Shown here one piece after another: positions 43,393 through 53,916 of a DNA stretch of 64,000 nt. The position numbers were made by a program, and so were the translations under genes. The notes under the pieces are model-generated. The model was not told the origin of the DNA. It ran no database searches and worked only from the letters and a program-made list of their open reading frames with translations. Origin of the DNA: Metaphire vulgaris (Eukaryota; Annelida; Clitellata; Crassiclitellata; Megascolecidae); contig CM030863.1 in assembly GCA_018105865.1 (NCBI GenBank), positions 514,501-578,500 on the forward strand. The letters are read 5' to 3'. The number at the start of each line of letters is the position of its first letter. The stretch's first letter is position 1.

Positions 43393-46300
43393 ATTATTAT
43401 TATTATTAAGACAACTTATATAGCGCCGTAGCCATAGTAGTGGACCGAAGTCAAGGGCGCTTCGGCACGTGTGACCCAACGGACAGATGGAACAAGTGGG
43501 TCTTGAGGTTTTTGGCAAATAACAGTTAAGAGTGTAACATCCAGTTTCAACTCGTTTAGAAGGTCAATAACGTTTCCGATCCTTTCGTTGACCGAGCGAA
43601 TGTTCACGAGGTCAACTCGGAACGAGAGCGAACGATCATCTTGGCGACAACATATCCTAGGATAGATGACCCGGTGACCGTTGGTCCGTAGTCCGAGGTG
43701 CAATGCTGGACTGCGTCCAGTCAACGGAAACGTGTCTCCTTCTGTTGTGCGGTAATTCGCTGCTGCCGTCGAATTGATACTGTATATGATCTGGTTCGGC
43801 CTTTATAGAGACTCAGAGGCGTATCCAGGGTATTCGACGCCCGGGGTCAAAGTGTACGTTGGCGCCCCTAACATAGCTGACAGGCAAAAAAAGGTCGTCA
43901 CATCGTTTTCGGCGCCCCTCAGCTCTTACGGCGCCCCTCTTCGAATAGTGCTGACAAGCAAGAAAAGGTCTTCACACGTGTTTCTTCTTTATTGTGCATT
44001 TCACTTACCCAAATATTCGATTTTGGCGCCCCCTCACCTCGGCGCCCGGGGACATGTGTACCCCCGTGCGCCCTAGATCCGCCTCTGAAGAGACTTCCCC
44101 GCTCACCGACCTCAGCGACCAATCCTATAACGACGGATGTAGACAGAGAAGAAGAGGGTTGAGGTGACGACGCGTACGCTCCGTGAGGAGGAACCGGCGC
44201 CTGATCGGCCCGAGAGTGGCTTTGAACGGCCATTGATCCGCGTACGCTGTCGCCCTACACCTGGGACCGGTGACGTGGTGTTCGACCCCGTCACAGTCCA
44301 GGAAAATGACAGCCAAAATGGCGGCACCGCGCAATCACCCTGCACTCCGTCTCCCGACTGTGAACGAACCGCCCAACCGTCCAAATAGAAGACCGTTCCT
44401 AGCGCCCTTCTCAATGGAACACGGCGATGTCCACGCTGCGGGGTCGTCTCAGGTTGACAGCCAGAAGAATTCCGGAAACGTCCCAGCAACGTACTGGCCA
44501 TCTCCGACGACGCCGTAGACTCAACAGTGTTTCGTTTTCAGAGGTCTGCGAGGACGAGGCGGCGTCTGGTCGCCTCCCGCAGTAGAACACCCTCCCAAAA
44601 ACGTCCGATCAAGAAAATCGCAACGAAATAAGCCTGAAAAACTAGAGTGAAACTTCAGAAAACCCGTAAAGTTTCTCAGCATGCACATTGCATGCTGCGA
44701 ACAAGAGTACAGTTGCGCTATTCAACGTTTTACAAAGACTTTAAGTCGGGTTTTCGACAATCACCATTACCGATCCGACTGATTTGTCCAGCTTCGCCTG
44801 ACTCTGTTTTGGATTGGATCTGGTAAGCTATCGGTTGACGCCATAGGCATTATGACAGTGACGCCGAAGAATTATTTTGAATGATTGATTTTTAATTGAT
44901 TACAGTGGCGGATTAACATCTTTAGGCCCGGTACACATATTTCCACGGAGGCCCACCGGATAAAAAATATGTGAACCAATAGTCTACATACTGAAACTTT
45001 AGATTTTTTCAAAATCTCAGAAAACTTGCTGAAAGGTTACAGATTTGCAGATTTACAGATCAAGTGTGAAAAAGTGGTAATGACCTTTTTTGCTTGTGAA
45101 GTTCTTCAGGGCGTTGCGTGATAAATATGGTTGCATGTATCTACACGAATTTCTGCTCTTAAATTTAAAAAAAGAAAGCTTATTTTCTGAAAATAAAGTT
45201 ATTCAAAGAAAGAAATAATTTTAAAAATCATTAAAAATATATTGCTAATAGAAGAGGTGGACCCCAAATTTTAATTTTGCTGGTGGGCCCGGTAACGGTG
45301 TACCATTTGTACCGTGGTAAAGCCGCCATTGTTTGGTTATTTCGTAGTTCTGTTCGCTTCCTACTTTGCGCCTCGTGTTCTTGTTCTTCTGATGCCGGGT
45401 ATTTGCATTCAAGTTTACCATCCGATGCTATGTTTATGATGGGCGAATATCCTTGCGCTTGATCACCCTCCATTTTCTCCATTTTGAATTCGGCAAAGCA
45501 TACGTGAGGACCGTCTCTTGAGACCGCATCAGGTACCTGCGCACTTACAACGGTCTGTGTGTCGCCGAAACCAGCAGCTATTTTAGCGACCACTTTTCCG
45601 GCATCGTCTTTCCAACTAAGATGGCTCAACAGAAAAGGTGTAGTTATCGCCGATTCGTTCCCATATGCGCTGTTAGCCATCGTGCAGGTAAATTTGTTGT
45701 CTTCAATCCCGCATTTCAGATTCGACTCTAAAACAAATGACGACCATTAACAATTTATTCAAACTCTACACACAGATACTACTCGTTTAATCAACTAATC
45801 AAATATTAAAAGGAACAAGGCTCAGAGTGCTATGTATGGTCAGTTTTGTTATATGGATCTGAGACGCGGAACATATAAAAAAGATGAAAAAGAAATTGGA
45901 AGCAGCAGAAATGTGGTTTTATAGGAGGATGCTAAAGGTCCCATGGACAGACAAGAGAACTAACGAAGAAATACTACAGATGATGGAAGAGAGACAGACA
46001 CTGATGACTACCATAGTACCATCAAGTTAAGAGAGACGAAATTTTTTGGTCACGTGATGAGGAAAGAAGGATTAGAGAACCTGGCAGTGACAGGCATGGT
46101 GGATGGAAAAATATCAAGAGGAAAACAAAGATCAAAATATACAGACAGAATGAGAGAGGAAATTGGGATAGAAAATAACATCGAACTCCTGAGGAGCACT
46201 AGAGCTCGAGAAAAGTGGAAGTCCATGGTCGCCGACGCAGCAATGCATGACACCTAAAAGAAGAAGAATCAACTCTCATTTACCAGGTGGCAGCAGAAGT

Positions 46301-47760
46301 GTCTGTTCCTGGCTAGGAATTTGCAAGTTTTCGATAACTTTATAAAATACAAAATACTAATATAAAAGGAACACTTAAAGTCCAAATTATGTATAGCAGT
46401 GACATACATTTTAAAAGAGGACATCAGACAATTTTTAGTTGACTGTAAATTTCCACATCCTTTCCAGCAAATGTGCCACAATAAATCAGAGATTTTTCAT
46501 ATGGAATTAAAGTGTATTTGCGCACGAGTAAAGAGACGGAACATATCTGGTTTACGATTTTGGATGAAATTCTGTGTTCAAGTTTTACCGAGAAATATCA
46601 GAATCACGTTGGCCGAGTCTGTGTCATCCTCACACGTGTACTGAAATGTTTTTTGTAACACGGTATCATACACCATCAAATTACACGAATTCAGACCGGA
46701 TTGGCTTGTATTGAATATTTGTCCGACTGATTTGCAGTTTTCGTCTGTTGCATCAATTTGACCAGAGCTATCGGGAAAGAAGCTGCTATAACTCCATTTC
46801 GGCATTTTTGTATCCGATGTACAGTTAAACGTCGCAACTGAACCCTTCACAAGTACGCTATTCTCCGGTCTCTTCGTTAGTGTTCCATCAGCTCCTACGT
46901 TAGAAATAAATCATCCACTGAATTACCTTCAAACGGTAAATGTGTCGAACCATGAGTTAAATGGTCGAGTGGTTCCTGCCTGAAAAATTATTTGACGCGG
47001 GTGTCTGGGAGGGAGACGCTCGATCCTGTCAAACAAATAATTTGCAACATACCCGTTTGTCTCCTCTCGCCCGTGTCTCAATCTCCTTTGAAATGTCATG
47101 TGATACGCAGCTTATATATCGCCTCTTTAGTTTTACTTCGAGGCCCCCCCCGGCTTCAGAGTTCTCTACGATGATAATTCGAACGACAACCTCTAAATTT
47201 TCTCAAAAAATAAACTTTTACGCTTATTAAGCTGACTGAAGGCTCTTGTCGAATTTAAGAATTAGGTGGATATTCAGACTTCAACTATCCTGAGATATCC
47301 AATATCCAATAAAAAAAGTCTGATGGCTAGGAAAGCGATAGTTTCTGCAGCAGTCGCTTCTTTTAAGAAAATTTTATCTTGCAAGCGGCAAGGTGATCGC
47401 CAAAAGCCGCCATAGCGTGTGCAAATTTACTCAATATTGTTAGATTTGAATCTGGGATTACCCCAGATTAGGCGACTGGGGCTCTGCCCCATATTCCGCT
47501 AAGAGAACTAAGACTCCTGAAAATGCCTTTAGTTGGGGGATTGCCAATACGCTGTCATATGGACTGATAAATATGCACTAAATCGAAGGATTTGAAATTG
47601 GTACTGTACCTCATTCCAAAATCTGAACACTTTTCAAGGTAATAAACCTGTACCTAGTCAAGTGTTGTCGTTCGATTCGACACAAACCTGTGACAAAAAG
47701 CAGCCACCCGATGAGGGAGACGAATACTCGCATTTCTCGCGACATGACTTTCGACTTCAT
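42564..47760 (-). CDS. GPI-anchored two-Ig protein, copy A (gene span)
   Basis: A secreted or surface Ig protein of about 292 residues in five phase-1-linked exons: signal peptide (47760-47688), Ig domain 1 (46894-46589), Ig domain 2 (45727-45365), Asn/Ser/Thr stalk (43216-43151) and C-terminal hydrophobic exon (42634-42564). The protein ends in a short hydrophobic run with no basic stop-transfer and no tail, preceded by small residues (NKTSNAN), the standard form of a GPI-attachment signal. No membrane-spanning or catalytic domain. Exon lengths 73+306+363+66+71 keep one open frame. Its close paralogue is copy B. The role in adhesion or recognition is inferred from the domain type. Confidence 0.85.
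43151..43216 (-). CDS. GPI-Ig copy A exon 4: stalk
   Basis: Acceptor CTGTTTAG, donor GCCA|GTGAGT; 21 codons, AVFAAARERATNSPGNKTSN and Ala. Low-complexity linker with two possible N-glycosylation sites. Confidence 0.75.
43345..43730 (-). mobile_element. Internally deleted LINE with (AAT)n tail
   Basis: The minus strand encodes VDLVNIRSVNERIGNVIDLL then NELKLDVTLLT, the opening of a non-LTR endonuclease domain. It then jumps to the family 3' end GCGCTATATAAGTTGTC and a trinucleotide tail (43,345-43,408). Confidence 0.65.
43814..44087. mobile_element. hAT-like MITE (CAGAGGCGTATCCAGGG ends)
   Basis: Inverted ends CAGAGGCGTATCCAGGG / CAGAGGCGGATCTAGGG; flanks TAGAGACT and AAGAGACT match at 7 of 8. 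The interior carries two ACAGGCAAAAAAAGGTC-type blocks. Confidence 0.85.
44098..44530. other. GC-rich stretch with open frames of unknown meaning
   Basis: Unusually GC-rich compared with its surroundings, with overlapping open frames on both strands and none matching a family I recognise. Lies within the intron between stalk and Ig domain 2 of copy A and has no counterpart in copy B. It could be part of a transposon or a retrocopy. Confidence 0.3.
44903..45331. mobile_element. hAT-like element beside Ig domain 2 of copy A
   Basis: Ends CAGTGGCGGATTAACATC and inverted CAATGGCGGCTTTACC; flanks ATTGATTA and TTTGGTTA match at 6 of 8. It ends only 33 nt from the exon 3 donor of copy A. Confidence 0.65.
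45365..45727 (-). CDS. GPI-Ig copy A exon 3: Ig domain 2
   Basis: Acceptor GTTTTAG, donor CAAA|GTAGGA, phase 1 to 1, 363 nt. KFTCTMANSAYGNES, LSWKDDAGK and GPHVCFAEF give the Ig pattern. The longer open frame past 45,365 runs into a MITE and is not coding. Confidence 0.85.
45815..46258 (+). mobile_element. LINE reverse transcriptase C-terminal remnant
   Basis: The plus strand reads AAEMWFYRRMLKVPWTDKRT, then KFFGHVMRKEGLENLAVTGM and TRAREKWKSMVADAAMH with a few disruptions. This is the classic C-terminal region of an endonuclease/reverse-transcriptase LINE. Inserted in the intron between Ig domains 1 and 2 of copy A, absent from the same intron in copy B. Confidence 0.8.
46589..46894 (-). 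CDS. GPI-Ig copy A exon 2: Ig domain 1
   Basis: Acceptor TAACGTAG, donor CTCG|GTAAAA, phase 1 to 1. KRPENSVLVKGSVATFNC opens the domain and FQYTCEDDTDSANVILIFLG closes it; two further Cys (NCKS, NSCNL) probably form an extra bridge. Confidence 0.87.
47688..47760 (-). CDS. GPI-Ig copy A exon 1: signal peptide
   Basis: ATG at 47760-47758 (MKSKV) with a second in-frame ATG at 47745; then VFVSLIGWLLFVTG, donor ACAG|GTTTGT, phase 1. Copy B keeps only a later ATG, so the true start may be internal. Confidence 0.75.
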
Positions 47761-50095
47761 CAAACTGGAAACTTCCATTGGAAGGCTAAAATTGGTGGTG
47801 CTTCTGTAAACTTAGAAGCTTCTTCTGAGAACGCAAACGCATAACGAACCAATTAAGCCGTCGTTAACAACCGTTAACAATCATTATACTAAGTCATTTT
47901 TCGTCCCCATTGGTTACGTCTCAGATGCAACTAAAGTTAGACGTGTGTTAAATGACGTCACTATGTTTAACTGCTCTGTTTAATGTGGTGCAGATAAGAC
48001 CGCGTTTCGAAATTTGGAGAGATGATTGATTCAGAGAGCGCTGAAAAGTGAGACGAAGGTCGGGTGGGTCGAGGATTTTGTGGCATTATCAGATTTCGCA
48101 AGCACCGTGTAGACTGGCTTTGATGTGTCACGTGAATAGTATGTCCCCGATGTCTTTGATATTTGATATGCGTTCTGTTATTTTCAGTCAGAGTAGAGAT
48201 TTCAGGAATGGTGAAATATGGCGGAATTTTGGCGACTTGGTCACGGCGGGAGCCAAAGCATTTGAAATTGCTTGAAGTTTGCGAATGTCTCCCAAAAGTG
48301 TGCTATTCGAATTCTGGGAAGCTGAGGTTGATGGGTGAACGTTGTATAGCCCTATACACATCAGTGGACTGGTTTACAACAACAGGATGTCCCTCTCGAC
48401 AGTCGCTAGACTGGAGTGTTGGGCTCATGTCGTCGGATAGCGCATGAAATCCGCCTCACCCACCTTCTAGTGGTGGGAGACGTAAGTAGCTGCTGTAATG
48501 GGATGCCCAACCACTGGTCAAGTGGAACATCGCAGTAAAACAAACGGGCGAGGATTAGCGCCCAAATGTGGGTTAAACAGTGTGGAAAGGGACAAGGGAA
48601 ACCACCCGATCGAGTAAAATTCTTTCCGGCAAAATCCTGTTTTTTCTATTCTGTAACATTCGTTTATAGAGGGCGCATTTAATTCAAGGATTAATTAATT
48701 AGCGCTGATAAATCTGCAATGTTCTATATTCAATGACCGCTATGTTGCAGAAAATATAGTACATCAATAAGTGTTAAGATTTGAGATAAATTGACTTGCC
48801 TAGTACCACGATGCCATCTAGCCAATGAACTCTTATCAAATGGTCACGTGAGTACCCGGGGATCGAACCCAAGTTGACGGCTCATTTCAGTCAGGGTTGA
48901 TTCTCTAAAGAATGAGTCATCGTTAAGTTCCACTGTTCCTTTGATTTGAAATTATCTAATTGATTAATTGCCTGTATCATTTAAACGTTAAATCTTTATC
49001 AAATATAAAACGATCATATTAAGAATCTGCACTAAAAAGCAATTTGAACTATTTTATTGTTGTCGCTTTAGAAACATCACAAAAAGAAAGACGAAGCAGA
49101 CTATTTTAAATAAAAATTCTAATGGATTTTAATGACACTTCGACTAAAAAAGCTAATGCCAAGCTTTCATTATGCTCGAAAACAGCCACAGCAGAGAAAC
49201 CCACGCAACACAAAACAATAGTATGACATGCAGATATATTCAGAGTCATAAAATCTAAAAATAACACTGTCTCAACGAATGCAAAATTGTCGGATTTTAT
49301 TTTATGGCTGGTCAAATCTTCCCACTGACAATCCTACAAATATTTCCAACGCAACACAAAATTTTGTTAGCAAAAAACTGTAGAAATAAGTAAATACATT
49401 ATGAATATATATAAGACTTGTTCGGTATCACTAAGACCTAATGTATATGTGTGGCGTCAAATTTGTGTTGTTCCTTGTAGGTGGATTATGCTTTTAACTA
49501 ATGGAGATTGAATAGAGGGCAATAGCAAGTACAATGGTTTTTAGCAGTGGCGTAGCCAAGGTTTCTGATTACGGGTGAGGGCCACGTCTACATTTCCGGG
49601 TAAAAAGGTCTCCGGAGAGCGAAAAGAATGTTTCAAAGGAACTCCTCGGACATTCACGTATTCTCTTCGATCATGCAACCTACCCGAACAAATTTCTCAA
49701 CGCTTTTGCTCAAATCGGACAGCCGATATAACTACGAATAAGTGGGCCCGACCCCCTGACTATTGGGTAACAAAGTCAAGGTTCCAGACACTACACTATC
49801 CCCTTTCTCAATAGTGGTCTCTCATAAATTGGGGCACGAGCCAAGAGGCCGAATTGACGTTAAAGCCTTATCTCGTGGCAACACCAATTGTTCTCAGCAT
49901 AGGAGAGATCGAATGGGCTAAACAGTAATAAAATTTAATATTAATAATTTCACCAGTATTTTTATTATGGAATATTATTAGTGATGATGAGGAGAATAAC
50001 TATGATGATGATGATGATGATGATGATGACGTGTGTCGTTCCACAGCAACAGCAGCAATCAGTGATGCATATAATCTCACTTGTTTTCAGTAGAG
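47761..50095. other. Intergenic spacer between GPI-Ig copies A and B
   Basis: Upstream flank of copy A then downstream flank of copy B. No gene recognised in 47.8-48.8 kb. From 48.79 kb on it is the unit B copy of the conserved 3' flank, including a GGCGTAGCCAAGG-type element at about 49,548-49,800 and a (GAT)n tract near 50.01 kb. Confidence 0.6.
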
Positions 50096-50166
50096 TCAGT
50101 GAACGAGGAAAGCTGCCATGAGACTCAGCATCATGACAATAGCATCGACGCCGTCTCTTTCCAGAT
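50096..50166 (-). CDS. GPI-Ig copy B exon 5: GPI signal
   Basis: LERDGVDAIVMMLSLMAAFL, VH and TGA, 71 nt, matching copy A. AATAAA follows at 49966-49961 on the minus strand. Confidence 0.82.
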
Positions 50167-52852
50167 CTGTAAAAGAAACAAGATAGAACATAAAATGTCA
50201 GATTTATTAGACGCCTTTATGCCTCTAGCACGCCTTCAAGCAATACAAAATGCTTTGGCTAGAGCTGTCACGCGAACGCCAAAAGCTCACCACATCACTC
50301 CGGTTTTGAAATCGCTTCACTGGCTCAAAGTTCCAGAACGGATACATTTCGAGATTCTGTGTCTGACCTACAACGCCATCCAGTTCTCAAAGCCCATGTG
50401 CCTTCGTAATCTCTTTACAGTTCAAGCGCAGCGGCCAACTCGTTCATCTATCAGCCAGACACTCATTCGACCAACAGCCACGCCACTAAAATTCTCAGAT
50501 CGGTCGATCTCGTACACTGCGCCTCGTCTCTGGAATGATCTTCCGTCAGAGATACGAAAGATCAATAACTCGGGTCCTCTTCAGTCCATAAATCAGTCAC
50601 CATTGGCCATCACTCCACAAACTTTCCGAAAACAACTCAAAACTATTCTCTTCGAGAAATCCTCTGGCGAAATCGTTAGTGCAGACCTGCATTCTACCCG
50701 CCGCAAATCTTGTTATCATCCTCCATAAAATACTTTGCTGCGACTGCCTACCTGGATCTACAACCTCGACCACCACGGACTACGGATTACGGATTATGGA
50801 TTTACCTAGATTGAGCGCTCGTGATTAAGCTGGTGCACTGCGCCAAGCTTTCGGGCAGCGCTATAGAAATTTCGTGTTTACTTACTTACTTACTTACTCT
50901 ACCTGCTCAGACAGATTGTCGCATTGCACGGTTTTATCCTTTGAATAATATAGTATCACTTGTTGTTTTTATCTATCTGGATCTCCACACGAGGAAAGAC
51001 ATCTTCCAGTGAAAGGGTTCCTGTCATCGTCCCGGTCGTTTGAGAAATCGATCACTGAACCTAATCTTGAAATAGCACAAGTGTATTAAAATGACCTGAC
51101 CATTGCCGATGTGTAGGTTCTAAGTGAATTAGTGAAATACAGGTAACAATAATGACTGCGAGAAATCGTCGATCGATCTACTCACTGGCATTGGAGGTTT
51201 TATCGCCAGTAGAATTCGCTGTTATTTCCCTGGCCGCTGCCGCCGTCGCCGTCGCCGTCGCCGTCGCCGCCTCTAAACAGACAAGATACGACTTTTACTG
51301 TCTGAGAAAACTTTGACCGAAATTCATTGGGATCCTATTTGGGCATTAGAAGGAGCATCGCAAGGTCTCTTAGCCCAAAGATTTTGAGTAATGTTACAAT
51401 TGCGCAACTCAATGTTTTACAAAGACTGTAAGACAGGTTTCCGACAATCACCATTACAGAGAAAGGCGCAAACACGCCATCGACGTACTGTGACTATGAG
51501 AAACTATCTTCGTCGACAGCAGGGTTTAATCTAGGCCGTTTCCGAAGGAAATTGTTCTTTTTCCCCCGGAAATTTCAAATTCTTCCGGAAATTTTGGCAT
51601 ACTACATCAACTAACAGCAGCCCCTAGCCGAATTTCCCCCGGCTTTTTCAGTTTCTCCTCCGGAGTCCAGGAGTCTAGATTAAACAATGGTCGACAGCAG
51701 TGGCGTAGCCACTGTTCAGGAATAGAAGGCACGCCCACATTTTCTGGCAAAAGTCTTGGATGAGGAAAATCGTCGTCAACAAGTAGTTCTTCGCTTATTC
51801 GCTTCCACCATGAATGACTACTTTTTCTCCATCGTTTCTCAACGGTTTTTTGCAAATTGCACGAAATATGAATATGGGCCAGAATATGGGAGCCGGCTTT
51901 CCCACCCTCTTTTGCTGGCCCTCTAAGTGGGAACTTCATTCGGACAAGATGTCCGTTTCGTTGAAGACATCTAACTGAACCAGCCTTTCAGGCGGATGAT
52001 TGACTACAACATGGCAACTCCGGCACTGGAAACGACCACTTTATCCAGAAGACCAATGAATAAAACTATCACTAATCGACGAAAACCTTGTCATGTCGAC
52101 AAACTGAAGAGCGAATGTGGAAAATAAACCAAAGGAGATTTATTCGGTTACCTTACGAGTTTTACGAGGATTATGCCTATATATTTATTTATTTGTTTAA
52201 TTTGCTATAAAATTAACCAAACAGTAGCATTTTGTTTCCGTAGTTCTGTTCTCTTCCTACCTTTCGCCGCCTGTTCGTGCTCTGCCGTTTCTGGGAATTT
52301 GCATTCAAGTTTACCGCCCGGCAGTATGTTTACGACGGGCGAATATTCTCTCCCGAGATTACCCTCCATTTTGTATGTGGCAGAGCACACGTGAGGACTG
52401 TCTCTTGAGGCTGAATCGGGTATTGCCGCTGTTACAACGGTCTGCGTGCTGTTGAAGTCAGCATACCGTATGCCGACGATGTTTTCACTATCGTCTTTCC
52501 AGCTAAGAAGGCTCGACAGATATGGTGTAGTTATCTCCGACCGGTTATAATATGCGCTGCTGACCATCGTGCAGGAAAATTTGTTGTCTTCAATCCCGCA
52601 TTTCAGATCCGACTCTAAAACGAATGACGACCATTAAAAATGTATCCAAAAACTAAATAGAAATACGCCCCGTGTCTGATCAACTTCAAGTCGCCAGATG
52701 GCAGCCGACGCGTCGTTTCTTTGTCATGGACCCCCCCCCCATACACTTATTACTTATGGATTGACGGGAGAGAGAATATTTGGATTTAGAACATTTTGGC
52801 GTTCGTATGCGTACGGAGACGGGGTGACGGTTCTCGACTGAATGCTTTGCAT

Positions 52853-52918
<66 letters not shown>

Positions 52919-53844
52919 CCCGCTGGGAGAAAAGGTACCATATGTGGGGTTCTTGAGTTACATATGCTGCATATATCGGGTTATATTAGCTCAGTCACAG
53001 CAACATTTTAGAGAAATATACCTTGTCATTTCAGAGATACTAGCCTACAAACATCACGCCTATCAAATTCAAAATTCTGAGAAATTGAACATTTATTAAT
53101 GATGAAATTAAAGCGTTCAAAATTTTAAAACTATACAAGAGTTACGGATGAAATTTTATCTCTATATTAATTGACATAATATATATGCAAACTATCTCTA
53201 AAGTTTCATCCGTGACTATTCATAATTTAACAGTAGAAAATTGAAATAAATATACTAGAACACAGTAATTGAAAAAGGTACCAAAGTGGGATTGATCAGG
53301 GCAGGACATAATAATATGGTTGTAATGTACAATCTAAACAAGATATACGAACAAGCTGCAATAGAACACAATAGAACTTATAAATAATATTAATCAAGGT
53401 GATTATAGATGTAACATATGTAACGGAATGATGAAAAACAAAGAACGAGAAACTAGTGTTGTAATTCATAAATAACAGCACAAAATATGATTAAACTTCA
53501 CTTTTAATCAAAAAAACAAAAATCGCCCGATATTGCAGATTTGTCAGCTGGTTCTAAGCTCATAGCCTACGTATTCAAAATTTTGTAAAAATTAGTAAGT
53601 AAGCTTAAACAGAGCATCAAAGTCAGAAGCCCACTTATGGTACCTATTACCAATCTCAGTTTTAAAGCAAATTCTTTACTAAATGATGCAGATTTGATTA
53701 AAAGGACATAATCATTACATTGTCTACACATCATACTGTCTAAAATACCCAAAAAGTAATTTTTGAAAAATTTAAGTTTTCAAGATAAAAATGCAATTTC
53801 TCGCTTATCTGTGAAACCACTTATGGTACCTTTTCTCCCAGGGG

Positions 53845-53916
<72 letters not shown>

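Larger units (their letters stand above)
40940..48780. repeat. Segmental duplication unit A
   Basis: Left edge near CCTGCCTAATACGATGATACC, which recurs at 48.79 and 60.00 kb. The unit carries GPI-anchored Ig gene A on the minus strand. Its 3' flank (41.2-42.6 kb) is closely similar to 49.06-50.19 kb and to 60.29-60.63 plus 63.26-64.0 kb. Confidence 0.85.

Noticed and set aside
44112..44520. A gene in the GC-rich stretch
   Set aside because: Frames are open on both strands because of composition; none matches a family, none has convincing splice sites, and there is no counterpart in unit B.
45231..45364. C-terminal extension of Ig domain 2 of copy A
   Set aside because: Copy B shows the conserved donor position; the extension runs into the hAT-like element at 44903-45331.
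48800..48870. Possible tRNA-like A and B boxes
   Set aside because: GGGTTCGATCCC is present on the minus strand, but the A-box-like motif lies on the wrong side of it, so no polymerase III promoter order exists.
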